From positions 124,001-188,000 of the forward strand of contig JAWKRB010000010.1 in assembly GCA_041389885.1 (NCBI GenBank): a stretch of DNA of 64,000 nucleotides, read 5' to 3'. Source of the DNA: JAWKRB01 sp041389885 (GTDB lineage: Bacteria; Myxococcota_A; Polyangia; Polyangiales; Ga0077539). Below the pieces are notes generated by a model. The model saw nothing but the letters and a program-made list of their open reading frames with translations, was not told the DNA's origin and made no database searches. Of the stretch, positions 9,055 through 17,062 are shown piece by piece (position 1 is the stretch's first letter; every line of letters starts with the position of its first letter). The translations under genes and the position numbers were made by a program.

Positions 9055-10322
9055 GCCGCGACGCCCTCCGCGCGGCCCTCGGCGCCGCGGTGACCCTCGG
9101 CGCGTCCCTGGCGCTCCCGGCGTGCCCGCAGCGCCCCTACGGCGCCGACGACGCAGGCGCCATGAACCGCGGAGACGCGCGCGATGTCCCTGCGCCGCAA
9201 GGGATGGACGCGACCGCTCCCCGCGACGCGGGCGCGGGCCTCGCCGACGTCGGCTGCGGCCACACGGCGGTCACCGCCGACCCCGCGGGCCTCCCGCGCG
9301 ACGCCCTCGGCCGCGTGCGGCAGTGCTGGCCCGGCGAGGCGCGCTGCGAGTGCGACACCGACGGCGACTGCTACGCCCGCCCCGGGTACGTCCCCTGCGA
9401 GTACCTCACCGACGCCGGGGCCACCGACGCGCGACGCTACGCGCCCCCGCCCGACCCCACCGACGGCGGCGCGTGCCCGCCCGGGCAGCTCCGGTGCCCC
9501 TACACGGCCTTCCTCGACGAGCCCCCGGAGTTCGCGCGGTGTCAGCCCGCGCCCCTGGGCCGATGCCCCGCGCCCGACCTCATCGTGCGCCGCGCGTGGA
9601 TCGCCGACGACACCGACCAGCCCACGCCCAACCGCCTGCGGCTCGAGACGCTGACCTTGCTCTCGAGCTCGGCCGAGGTGGTCGAGGGCTGCGTGCGCGC
9701 GCCGGGTCGGCGACGGGTGCTGCGCTTCAACTTCGCGGCGCTCAACGTGGGCGACGGCCCCTTTCGCGTGGGGCGCCCCGACGAGAACGACCGCGCGCAC
9801 TGGGAGAACTTCACCGCGCACGGGCACTTTCACGTGCGCGGCTGGGGCGACTACGCCCTGCGCACCGTCGACGGCTCTACGGTGGTCACCGCGAGAAAGC
9901 AGTCGTTCTGCCTCGAAGACAACGTGCGCGAGGGCGAGGCCGACCCGAGCCTCCGGGTCTTTCAGCCGCCGCGCTGCGCGAACTTCAGCTTCGAGTGGCC
10001 CTTCGACGAGCGCCCCGAGTTCGGGCTGAGCCCGATGTGGGGAGACGAGTACCCGAGCAGCGTGCCGTGCCAATGGGTCGACCTGGGCCCCGAGGCGCCG
10101 GGCGCGGCAGACCGCGTGGGCGACGGGATCTACCGCCTGACCCTCGCGGTGAACGTCGGCGACGGCACCCCGCGGCCGCTATACCGGGAGTCGAACTACG
10201 ACAACAACCGCGCAGAGATTCGCGTAGAGATCTCGGGGGACACCGCGCGCGCCTGCGACGACGCCGCGGGGGACGCGTGCCCGGGGGGCGCCCGGCGGAG
10301 CTGCCTGGGCGCCTGCCCCTGA
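9051..10322 (+). CDS. Lysyl oxidase-like copper lipoprotein
   Basis: This 423-residue protein has a lipoprotein-like signal (LGASLALPAC). A Cys-rich segment follows (CWPGEARCECDTDGDCY), then a lysyl oxidase-family domain in the C-terminal half. Family hallmarks are the copper-binding His cluster HGHFH (His257, 259, 261), RKQSFCLEDN, CQWVDL and YRESNYDNN near the end. Lysyl oxidases oxidise Lys side chains of proteins to aldehydes for cross-linking, using copper and a Lys-Tyr quinone. The exported location suits a role on surface or matrix proteins. The bacterial substrate is unknown. It is translationally coupled to the upstream methyltransferase. Confidence 0.82.
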   Translation: MSRDALRAALGAAVTLGASLALPACPQRPYGADDAGAMNRGDARDVPAPQGMDATAPRDAGAGLADVGCGHTAVTADPAGLPRDALGRVRQCWPGEARCECDTDGDCYARPGYVPCEYLTDAGATDARRYAPPPDPTDGGACPPGQLRCPYTAFLDEPPEFARCQPAPLGRCPAPDLIVRRAWIADDTDQPTPNRLRLETLTLLSSSAEVVEGCVRAPGRRRVLRFNFAALNVGDGPFRVGRPDENDRAHWENFTAHGHFHVRGWGDYALRTVDGSTVVTARKQSFCLEDNVREGEADPSLRVFQPPRCANFSFEWPFDERPEFGLSPMWGDEYPSSVPCQWVDLGPEAPGAADRVGDGIYRLTLAVNVGDGTPRPLYRESNYDNNRAEIRVEISGDTARACDDAAGDACPGGARRSCLGACP

Positions 10323-10330
10323 GCGCGATC

Positions 10331-10864
10331 TCACTGCGCCGCAGGGGGATCGGTGATGGTGAACTCCACGCGGCGGTTGCGGTCGTGGCAGCTCTCGACG
10401 TCCTCGGTGCAGAGCGGCGACGAGGCGCCGTTGCCCACGGCCTCGAACTCGATGTTGTCGAAGCCGTGCGAGCGGAGGTACGCCGCGACGGCCTGCGCGC
10501 GCCGCTGCGAGAGCTCGGTGTTGTGCCTCGCGTCGCCCCGGCTGTCGGTGTGCCCCTCGACGCGAACGCGCCGGATCTGGGTGTTCTCACGCAGCAGCGC
10601 GATCAGGTCAGAGAGCACGCCCTGGGACTGGGCCTCTTGGATATGGTCCGAGTCGTACTCGAAGGTGATCTGGTGGGCGAGGGTGATGTGTCCGCCCTGG
10701 AGCTGCGCCTCGGTGTGCTGCGGGGGCGCGGGCGGGGGAGGCGCGGGCGCGGGCGCGGGCGCGACGACGATCGGCGCGGGCTGCGGCGCGGGCGCCTGGG
10801 TCGAGCTGCAGGCCGCGAGTGATGCGAACGCGGCGAGCACGCCCGACGAGACGAGAGAACGCAT
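10331..10864 (-). CDS. OmpA-family peptidoglycan-binding lipoprotein
   Basis: The 177-residue protein has a signal ending in the lipobox LAAC, then a Pro/Ala-rich tether. An OmpA-C domain follows with ITFEYDSDHI, VRVEGHTDSRGDARHNTELSQRRAQAV and NRRVEFTI. The domain binds diaminopimelate in peptidoglycan, so the protein probably links the outer membrane to the wall, Pal-like. The start at 10864 is fixed by AGGAGG five bases upstream; an upstream ATG at 10963 lacks support and would spoil the signal peptide. A perfect 7-bp hairpin (10917-10934) lies in its leader. Confidence 0.9.
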   Translation of the reverse strand: MRSLVSSGVLAAFASLAACSSTQAPAPQPAPIVVAPAPAPAPPPPAPPQHTEAQLQGGHITLAHQITFEYDSDHIQEAQSQGVLSDLIALLRENTQIRRVRVEGHTDSRGDARHNTELSQRRAQAVAAYLRSHGFDNIEFEAVGNGASSPLCTEDVESCHDRNRRVEFTITDPPAAQ

Positions 10865-10869
10865 AGAAT

Positions 10870-10875
10870 CCTCCT
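10870..10875 (-). promoter_or_regulatory. Strong ribosome-binding site deciding the OmpA-like start
   Basis: On the minus strand this reads AGGAGG, five bases before the ATG at 10864. It is one of the few canonical Shine-Dalgarno sites in this window and fits an abundant outer-membrane lipoprotein. Confidence 0.85.
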
Positions 10876-10966
10876 GACGACGTGCGCACCGCACCCGCGC
10901 ACAGCGCGCGGTTGGCTGCGCCGCCGACGGCGCAACGCTCATGCAACCAAGTCGCGCGCGCAACCC

Positions 10967-11926
10967 TTAAAGTGCGCGCCCGCCCGCGCGCTCGGCGCGG
11001 AGCTCAGCGAGCATCGACTGGATCGAGCCCCGCACCGCGGCGTCGAGGGCGCGCACGGCGCGCTCGGAGGGACGCTCCGTCGGCCCGCCGTACTCCCTCG
11101 GATCGATGGGCGGTCCGAAGCGGTACGACATCCGCGCGGGCAGCGGGATGTGAGGCCAGGGACCGAACGCGAGGCCCCAGGGGAGCGAGAGGTGCACCGG
11201 CCAGATCTCCGCGCGCACGAGGCCGTGGAGCCCCACCGCCCGCGCGAGGCGGCTGCCGTCCGAGAGCACCACCAGCGTCTCGTGCGCGCCCGCGTGCGCC
11301 ACGGGCACGACCGGAGCCCCCGCGCGCAGCGCGAGCTTCGCGTAGCCCACGCGGCCCGCGAACTCGACCTCCCAACGGCGCGAGAACGGGCGCCAGGTGT
11401 CTCGGTCGCCCCCGGGGAGCACCAGCACGTCGCGGCGCGCCTCGACCAGCGCCCGCCACGCGGTCTCGGGGCGGGCGCGGAGCACCCCGCGGCGGCCGAA
11501 GTACCGCGCCGTCGCCGGCGTCGAGAGGATGATCTCGTGCGCCAGCGGGTGCAGCGGGCGCGCGAGCCCGTGACGCAGGTACCACCCCACGCCGAACCCC
11601 CACACGTCGGGGATGCTCGTGCCGCCGCTGTGGTTCGACACGAGGAGCGCCGGCGCCGGGGGTAGGCGCTCCCATCCTCCGAGGTCGAGGTCGAAGTAGC
11701 CCCCCACGCGAAAGAGCCGCGCGGCCTTGGCGAGGGTCACCCGCAGCGCGTCGGGGTCGAGCTCGTGAGGGTCGACGCCCCAGCGGGGAGCCGCGTCGCG
11801 ATGCAGCCAACGGAGCAGCCTTCCACTCGCCACCCCTGGGAGTGTCGCACGACCGAGGCCGCGCCGCGCGAGCCGCGGCTTACTCCGTGAGCGCGCGGCG
11901 GCGGTGCTACGCTGACTCACCCCCAT
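10967..11926 (-). CDS. PlsC/DAGAT-like acyltransferase
   Basis: Residues about 85-290 carry the acyltransferase pattern: LLVSNHSGG, FGRRGVLRA, VLVLPGGDRDTWRP and a GAPVVPVAHAGAHE substrate-site block. This matches the lysophospholipid or diacylglycerol acyltransferase-like superfamily, in which the His of NHSGG is catalytic. It probably acylates a lysolipid or a wax/triacylglycerol precursor at the inner membrane face. The spacing after NHSGG to the first Asp (NHSGGTSIPD) differs from the usual HX4D. The ATG at 11926 shares bases with the divergent hydrolase start; an internal GTG before ASGRLLRWL is a plausible alternative. Confidence 0.8.
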   Translation of the reverse strand: MGVSQRSTAAARSRSKPRLARRGLGRATLPGVASGRLLRWLHRDAAPRWGVDPHELDPDALRVTLAKAARLFRVGGYFDLDLGGWERLPPAPALLVSNHSGGTSIPDVWGFGVGWYLRHGLARPLHPLAHEIILSTPATARYFGRRGVLRARPETAWRALVEARRDVLVLPGGDRDTWRPFSRRWEVEFAGRVGYAKLALRAGAPVVPVAHAGAHETLVVLSDGSRLARAVGLHGLVRAEIWPVHLSLPWGLAFGPWPHIPLPARMSYRFGPPIDPREYGGPTERPSERAVRALDAAVRGSIQSMLAELRAERAGGRAL

Positions 11927-12794
11927 GGCCCTCGTCAGCCATCACATCGCGAAGAACCTCCTCCACGCGCGCGGCTGGCGCTCGCACCGCTCGTACACCC
12001 GCGCCGGGCGCGTGCACACGCTGGAGGGCGTCAACCACCACGCCCCGCCGGGGACGGTGGTGATGCTCCACGGCTTCGGCTCCGCGGCCGTTCACTGGTG
12101 GCCCGTCATCGGCGCGCTGCGGCAGTCGGTGCGCCGGGTGGTGCTCCCCGATTTGCCGGGGCACGGCTTCAGCGACATGCCGCTCGAGGGTCTCGCGCCG
12201 CCTACCCTCCGCGCGGGGCTCCTCGAGTCCCTCGACGAGCGCCTGCGCGAGCCCGCCGTGCTCGTCGGCAACTCCATGGGAGGCCTCGCCGCCATCGAGT
12301 ACGCCCTCGCGCGCCCCGAGCGCGTGCGGGGCCTCGTGCTGATGTCACCCGGCGGCGCGCCCATGAGCCCCGAGGCCCTCTCGCGCTTCGTCGACTCGTT
12401 TCACCTCAACAGCCACCGCGACGCGCTCGATTTCGTCGATCGGCTCTTCGCCCGCCGCGCGCCGATGCGCCACGCCCTCGCCTGGGGCGTGCGCCGCACC
12501 TTCGCGCAGCCCGGCCTCCGCGGGCTCCTCCAGGGCATCGCCGAGCGCGACCTGCTCAACGCCGAGCGCCTGTCCGAGCTCCAGGTGCCCCTGGTGCTCA
12601 TCTGGGGCCAGGGCGACCGCGTGCTCCCCGCGGAGCACCGGGAATTCTTTCTCCGCCACCTGCCGCCGCACGCGCGCATCGTCGAGCCCACGCACGTGGG
12701 GCACAGCCCGTACCTCGAAGACCCCGGGCTGGTGATCCGCGAGGTGCGCGGGCTCCTCGACAGCCTCGCGCTGCTCCCGGTCGGCGCGGCGTAG
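11925..12794 (+). CDS. Alpha/beta hydrolase
   Basis: This 289-residue alpha/beta-hydrolase fold protein has the oxyanion motif VMLHGFGSAAVHWW. The nucleophile elbow is GNSMGG, the acid is probably Asp in WGQGDRVLP, and the catalytic His is in VGHSPYLEDP. No signal peptide is seen. The substrate is unknown; the closest-looking families are esterases and meta-cleavage product hydrolases. Its stop TAG overlaps the GTG start of pabB by one base (TAGTG), so the two are probably translated together. Confidence 0.85.
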   Translation: MALVSHHIAKNLLHARGWRSHRSYTRAGRVHTLEGVNHHAPPGTVVMLHGFGSAAVHWWPVIGALRQSVRRVVLPDLPGHGFSDMPLEGLAPPTLRAGLLESLDERLREPAVLVGNSMGGLAAIEYALARPERVRGLVLMSPGGAPMSPEALSRFVDSFHLNSHRDALDFVDRLFARRAPMRHALAWGVRRTFAQPGLRGLLQGIAERDLLNAERLSELQVPLVLIWGQGDRVLPAEHREFFLRHLPPHARIVEPTHVGHSPYLEDPGLVIREVRGLLDSLALLPVGAA

Positions 12795-14062
12795 TGCGCG
12801 ACCTCGACGCGGTGACCGCGGCCGCGCACCTCGCCGCGGCGCGGGGGTCGTCGAGGGTGAGCGCGAGGCTCCCCGGCGCCGAAGGGCGCGCCCCGTCGCA
12901 CGCGCTCGCCTCGCTCCTGGCGCCCGAGGTGAGCGTGCCCGCCGAGCGCGCGGAGGCCGCCCTCGCGCCCCTCGCCGAGGCCCTCGACGCGCTCTGCGCC
13001 GAGGCGGACGGCCCCCCGGAGCTCCCGGTCGCGACGCTCTGGCTGAGCTACGACGCCGCCCGCGCCGCGTGCGACCCGCGCCCCGTGATCGACCGCCGCC
13101 CCCTGGGAGACCGCTGTCCCGCGGCGCTCCTCGCGCGCCACGAGGCGACCCTCGTCTGGGGCGCACGCGGCGAGGCGCGTCACGGCCCCGCCGACGCGCT
13201 CGCGCGCCTCGACGAGGCGACGCGCGACGCGCGTGACCGCCCCGCGACCTGGGCGCCGCTCGAGACCACGTCGGCGACCTCCCGAGACGCGTTCGTGTCG
13301 GCGGTGAACCAGGTGCGAGGGTCGATCGCCGCGGGCGATGTGTACCTCGTGAACGTGGCGCGACGTCTTGAGTCGCCGCCCGTCGAAGGCGCCACCGAGC
13401 GCGTCGCGACGCGGGTGATCGCCTCGCGCGCCGCCCGCGCGATGCTGGCGAACGTCGGCGGGGTCACCGTGGGCGGCATGAGCATGGAGCTCGCGCTCCG
13501 CTGGGACCGACGCCGCGGCGTCGCGTGGACCGCGCCCATCAAGGGCACCCGCCCCCGCCGCGCCGACGCCGTCGAAGACGCCGCGGAGGTCGCCGCGCTC
13601 CTGCGCGACCCCAAGGAGCGCAGCGAGAACGCGATGGCCGTCGACGTGCATCGCAACGACCTCTCCCGCGTCGCGACGCGGGTGACGGCGCCGCGGCTCT
13701 TCGAGGCCGAGACCCACGCCTTCGTGCACCACCTGACCTCGTGGGTGCGCGCCGAGGTGCCGCGGGCGCTCGGCGCCGAGGCGATGCTCCGCGCGGTGCT
13801 CCCCGTGGGCTCGGTGACGGGCGCACCGAAGCTCGCGGCGATGGACCTCATCGCCCGCCTCGAGCCCTCCCGCCGCGGGCTCTACACCGGGGTGTACGGC
13901 ACGGTCTTCGCGGATGGGAGCGTCGAGCTGGCGGTCGCGATTCGCACCCTCGTCGCCGACCCCTCCGGGATCTCCTACGGCGTCGGCGGGGGGGTCGTGT
14001 GGGACAGCGATCCCGCCGCCGAGTGGGACGAACTCGGCTGGAAATCACGCGCGATCCGGTGA
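12794..14062 (+). CDS. pabB: Aminodeoxychorismate synthase component I-like chorismate-binding enzyme
   Basis: The 422-residue protein has the chorismate-binding fold. Visible motifs are PIKGTRPR, KERSENAMAVDVHRNDLSRV, HHLTSWVRAEV, PVGSVTGAPKLAAMDLI and GLYTGVYGTVF. PabB converts chorismate and ammonia to 4-amino-4-deoxychorismate for folate; anthranilate synthase TrpE is the main alternative. PIKGTRPR and ENAMAVDVHRNDL favour PabB. The N-terminal region is short and no PabA or PabC domain is fused. The start is GTG at 12794, overlapping the hydrolase stop by one base. The coupled hydrolase is not a usual folate gene. Confidence 0.85.
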   Translation: MRDLDAVTAAAHLAAARGSSRVSARLPGAEGRAPSHALASLLAPEVSVPAERAEAALAPLAEALDALCAEADGPPELPVATLWLSYDAARAACDPRPVIDRRPLGDRCPAALLARHEATLVWGARGEARHGPADALARLDEATRDARDRPATWAPLETTSATSRDAFVSAVNQVRGSIAAGDVYLVNVARRLESPPVEGATERVATRVIASRAARAMLANVGGVTVGGMSMELALRWDRRRGVAWTAPIKGTRPRRADAVEDAAEVAALLRDPKERSENAMAVDVHRNDLSRVATRVTAPRLFEAETHAFVHHLTSWVRAEVPRALGAEAMLRAVLPVGSVTGAPKLAAMDLIARLEPSRRGLYTGVYGTVFADGSVELAVAIRTLVADPSGISYGVGGGVVWDSDPAAEWDELGWKSRAIR

Positions 14063-14124
14063 CGCGCCAGGGAGATCCATGTATTCCTGACGGGGAACGA
14101 TTTCTTCAACACGGAGTCTGCCCT

Positions 14125-15798
14125 TTGCTCAAGCGCACCGATCGCGTCGCGTCGCTCGCTCTCGTCTTTCTCGCGGGGTGCTCCGCCGTCGGGGGCGGCA
14201 CCGTGGGCCTTGGCTTCGGGGACGGCGGTGAGCTCGTCGACGCCGCGCTGGGCGTTCGCACCGACGGCGGCGCGGGCGCAGACGGCGGCGCGGGCGCAGA
14301 CGGCGGCGCGGGCGCAGACGACGCGGCGGCCCCGAGCGACGTGTCCAGCGCCCTCGACATCGCGCCCCTCGACGACGTGCCCGCGGCGCCCTCCGACGGC
14401 TCGGGCGGGTGCGTCGCGCGAGAGGTCTGCGGCAACGGCCTCGACGACGACTGCAACGGCATGGTCGACGACAGCTGCGCCTGCGTGCCCGGCACGACGC
14501 AGCCCTGCTACGGCGGCGCCCCGGGCAACGCCGGGCGGGGCGTGTGCAGCCGCGGGGTGATCCGCTGCGAGGGCAGCGGCGAGTTCGGCACCTGGAGCGC
14601 GTGCGAGGGATGGGGCCGCGCGGGCCTCGAGGCCTGCGGCAACATGATGGACGACGACTGCGACGGCATGGTCGACGAGGGGTGCCTCTGCAACCCCGGC
14701 GAGACCCGCGCGTGCTACTCGGGCGACGTCTCGACCCGAGGCGTCGGCCTCTGCCGCCCAGGGATGCAGCAGTGCGTGGCCCGCGAGGGCGGCGCCGACT
14801 GGAGCCCCTGCGAGGGCGAGGTCCTCCCCGCGATGGACCTCTGTGATGGCATGGACCGCGACTGCGACGGCAACCCCAACACCGGCTGCGAGTGCACCGC
14901 GGGGGTGACCCGGAGCTGCTACTCGGCGAACCCCTCGACGGCGAACGTCGGGCTCTGCCGCGCGGGCACCGAGACCTGCGTGCGCGACAAGATGACCGGG
15001 CGCACCGCGTGGGGCGCCTGCATGGGCGAGGTCGTCCCCTCGCCCGACCGCTGCGACGGCATGGACCGCGACTGCGACGGCAACCCCAACACCGGCTGCG
15101 CCTGCACCCTCGGCGCGACCCGCGGCTGCTACGGCGGCCCCACCGGCACCGCCGACGTGGGCGCCTGCCGCGCGGGCACCCAGCGCTGCGAGCCCGCGGG
15201 CTCCACGGTGGCCTGGAGCGCCTGCATGGGGCAGATCACCCCGGTCGCCGAGGTGTGCGGCAACGGCGTCGACGAGAACTGCAACGGCGTCGCCGACGAC
15301 GGCTGCGTCACCTGCCTGCCGCCGCGGGTGATGTGCCCGAGCGGGTGCACCGACGTGCTCACCGACCGAAACAACTGCGGCCGCTGCGGCAACGTGTGCC
15401 CCAGCGGTCAGGCCTGCGCCAACGGCGTGTGCGTCGGCGACGGCATGCTGCGCATCACCATGGTGTGGTCCCTCGCCGGCGACATGGACCTCCACGTCGT
15501 ACCCCCTTGCGGCGCAGAGATTTCGTACCGCGCGACGGCGCAGTGCGGGGGTCAGCTCGACCGCGACGACACCAGCACCACGGGCCCCGAGAACGTGTTC
15601 TGGGCCGGCGCCCCCGCGTCGGGCACCTACCTGGTGTGCGCGACCCCGTACTCCATCCGCGGCTCGACGCCCTTCACCGTCACGGTCAACCGCGGCGCCA
15701 CGCAGCTCCAGCGCTGGACCGGCACGCGCACGGCCTCCTCGGGCTACGTGATGTGCAGCCGCAGCTCGCCGTACTTCATCGGCGCCTTCTCGATCTGA
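14125..15798 (+). CDS. Cys-rich MopE-like repeat lipoprotein with C-terminal DUF2135-like domain
   Basis: The TTG start at 14125 has GGAG eight bases upstream and gives a lipoprotein signal (VASLALVFLAGC, Cys19). A low-complexity DGGAGA tether follows. Five Cys-rich units come next, each with a loop such as CGNGLDDDCNGMVDD, CDGMDRDCDGNPNTGC or CGNGVDENCNGVADDGC. These are putative calcium-binding loops of the MopE/metal-binding type, each followed by C-x-PG-x-T-x-x-CY. The C-terminal domain (MLRITMVWSLAGDMDLHV onwards) resembles DUF2135-type beta domains. It is probably a surface-displayed outer-membrane lipoprotein, abundant in Myxococcota with function mostly unknown. Confidence 0.8.
   Translation: MLKRTDRVASLALVFLAGCSAVGGGTVGLGFGDGGELVDAALGVRTDGGAGADGGAGADGGAGADDAAAPSDVSSALDIAPLDDVPAAPSDGSGGCVAREVCGNGLDDDCNGMVDDSCACVPGTTQPCYGGAPGNAGRGVCSRGVIRCEGSGEFGTWSACEGWGRAGLEACGNMMDDDCDGMVDEGCLCNPGETRACYSGDVSTRGVGLCRPGMQQCVAREGGADWSPCEGEVLPAMDLCDGMDRDCDGNPNTGCECTAGVTRSCYSANPSTANVGLCRAGTETCVRDKMTGRTAWGACMGEVVPSPDRCDGMDRDCDGNPNTGCACTLGATRGCYGGPTGTADVGACRAGTQRCEPAGSTVAWSACMGQITPVAEVCGNGVDENCNGVADDGCVTCLPPRVMCPSGCTDVLTDRNNCGRCGNVCPSGQACANGVCVGDGMLRITMVWSLAGDMDLHVVPPCGAEISYRATAQCGGQLDRDDTSTTGPENVFWAGAPASGTYLVCATPYSIRGSTPFTVTVNRGATQLQRWTGTRTASSGYVMCSRSSPYFIGAFSI
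14263..14316. repeat. Three exact 18-bp tandem units
   Basis: Units at 14263-14280, 14281-14298 and 14299-14316 are identical. They encode the flexible Asp-Gly-Gly-Ala-Gly-Ala tether after the lipobox of the MopE-like lipoprotein. Confidence 0.95.
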
Positions 15799-15817
15799 TC
15801 GCCGGCGCTCCGCCCGC

Positions 15818-17062
15818 TCACCGCTCGTACCAATCCAGGTCGCGCCCGTAGCTCTCGGGCATCCCCGCGAGGGCCGCGAGGGCCGCGACCACGCACAGCG
15901 CGCCCACCGCGGCCGTCGCGGGCACCACGCCCATCGACGGCTTCAGCGCGAACCACAGCGTGGTCACGGGGATCGCCATGCCCCGCACGAAGTTCGGCGC
16001 GCTGGTGGTGACCGTCGCGCGGAGGTTCGTGCCGAACTGCTCGCTCGCCGTGGTCACGAAGAGCACCCAGTACCCCGTGGCGAAGCCCACCGCGCACATG
16101 AGCCCGTAGAACACCGCGAGGCTGCGCCCGCCCTGCGTGAGCACCGCGGCCACCGCGGCCACGAGCAGCGCGAGAAAGCCCGCGATGACGCGCCTGCGGC
16201 TCTGGAGCCGCTGGCTCAGGAGCCCGCTCGCGATGTCGCCGAAGACCACGCCGAGGTACGCCCAGAAGATCGTGCCCCCGCCCGTGGGGCGGGACGAAAG
16301 CCCCAGCGCGCCGCCGATCTCGGGCGCGAACACGAACATCACGCCCCCCACGAACCAGATCGGCGTGCCCACGAGGATCACCCGCGCGAAGCGCCCCAGG
16401 CGCTCCGCCGGACGCAGCAGCAGCCCGAGCTCGCCGCGGCGCACGTCGTCGCCCTTCGCGCGCTCGAAGAGCCCGCTCTCGAGCACCCCCACGCGCAGCG
16501 CGAGGAGGACCAAGCCCATCGCCCCGCCGAGGCCGTAGGCCACGCGCCAGCCGCTCGCCCCGTAGGTGCGCAGCAGCCACTGGGTGAGCGCGCCCGCGAA
16601 GAGCGCGCCGGTGAGCCCGACGCTCGCGACCACCGTCGTGCCCAGGCCCCGGCGACGCGCCGGGAGGAGCTCGCTCACGAGGGTGATCCCCGCGCCCAGC
16701 TCCCCCGCGAGGCCGAAGCCCGCGAGGCCCCGGAGCACGGCGTACTGCCACACGCTGTCGACGAAGGCGTTCGCGAGGTTCGCGAAGGAGTAGAGCAGGA
16801 TCGACCCGAAGACCACCGTGAGCCGCCCGCGTCGGTCGCCCAGCACGCCGAGCGCCACGCCGCCCACGATCATCCCCGCGAGCTGCACGTTGAGCAGCAG
16901 CGCGCCCGTCGAGGTCACGGCCTCGGGCGAGACCCCGATGCCCCGCAGCGAGGGCACGCGGAGGATCGAGAACAGCACCAGGTCGTAGATGTCGACGAAG
17001 TAGCCGAGGGCGGCCACGAGCACCGCGAGCGCGACGCGGCGGGTGAGCCTCGCGTCAGTCAT
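15818..17062 (-). CDS. MFS transporter
   Basis: This 414-residue protein has about twelve hydrophobic segments. It carries the MFS motif between helices 2 and 3 (GVLGDRRGRLTVVFGS) and RGLAGFGLAGELGAG in helix 4, typical of the sugar or metabolite:H+ symporter and exporter branches. It is an inner-membrane transporter with unknown substrate. Its start overlaps the end of the large carbamoyltransferase/radical SAM fusion by 8 bp. It is therefore very likely co-translated, and may export that enzyme's product or import its substrate. Confidence 0.88.
   Translation of the reverse strand: MTDARLTRRVALAVLVAALGYFVDIYDLVLFSILRVPSLRGIGVSPEAVTSTGALLLNVQLAGMIVGGVALGVLGDRRGRLTVVFGSILLYSFANLANAFVDSVWQYAVLRGLAGFGLAGELGAGITLVSELLPARRRGLGTTVVASVGLTGALFAGALTQWLLRTYGASGWRVAYGLGGAMGLVLLALRVGVLESGLFERAKGDDVRRGELGLLLRPAERLGRFARVILVGTPIWFVGGVMFVFAPEIGGALGLSSRPTGGGTIFWAYLGVVFGDIASGLLSQRLQSRRRVIAGFLALLVAAVAAVLTQGGRSLAVFYGLMCAVGFATGYWVLFVTTASEQFGTNLRATVTTSAPNFVRGMAIPVTTLWFALKPSMGVVPATAAVGALCVVAALAALAGMPESYGRDLDWYER

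Noticed and set aside
10917..10934. Hairpin in the OmpA-like gene leader as a rho-independent terminator of the acyltransferase gene
   Set aside because: The stem is perfect but no T-tract follows on the minus strand. It is mentioned only as a leader structure.
14400..15320. Periodic Cys-rich DNA repeats resembling a CRISPR-like or tandem array
   Set aside because: The periodicity comes from protein units (CGNGxDDDCNG type) with variable DNA; there are no constant repeats with unique spacers.
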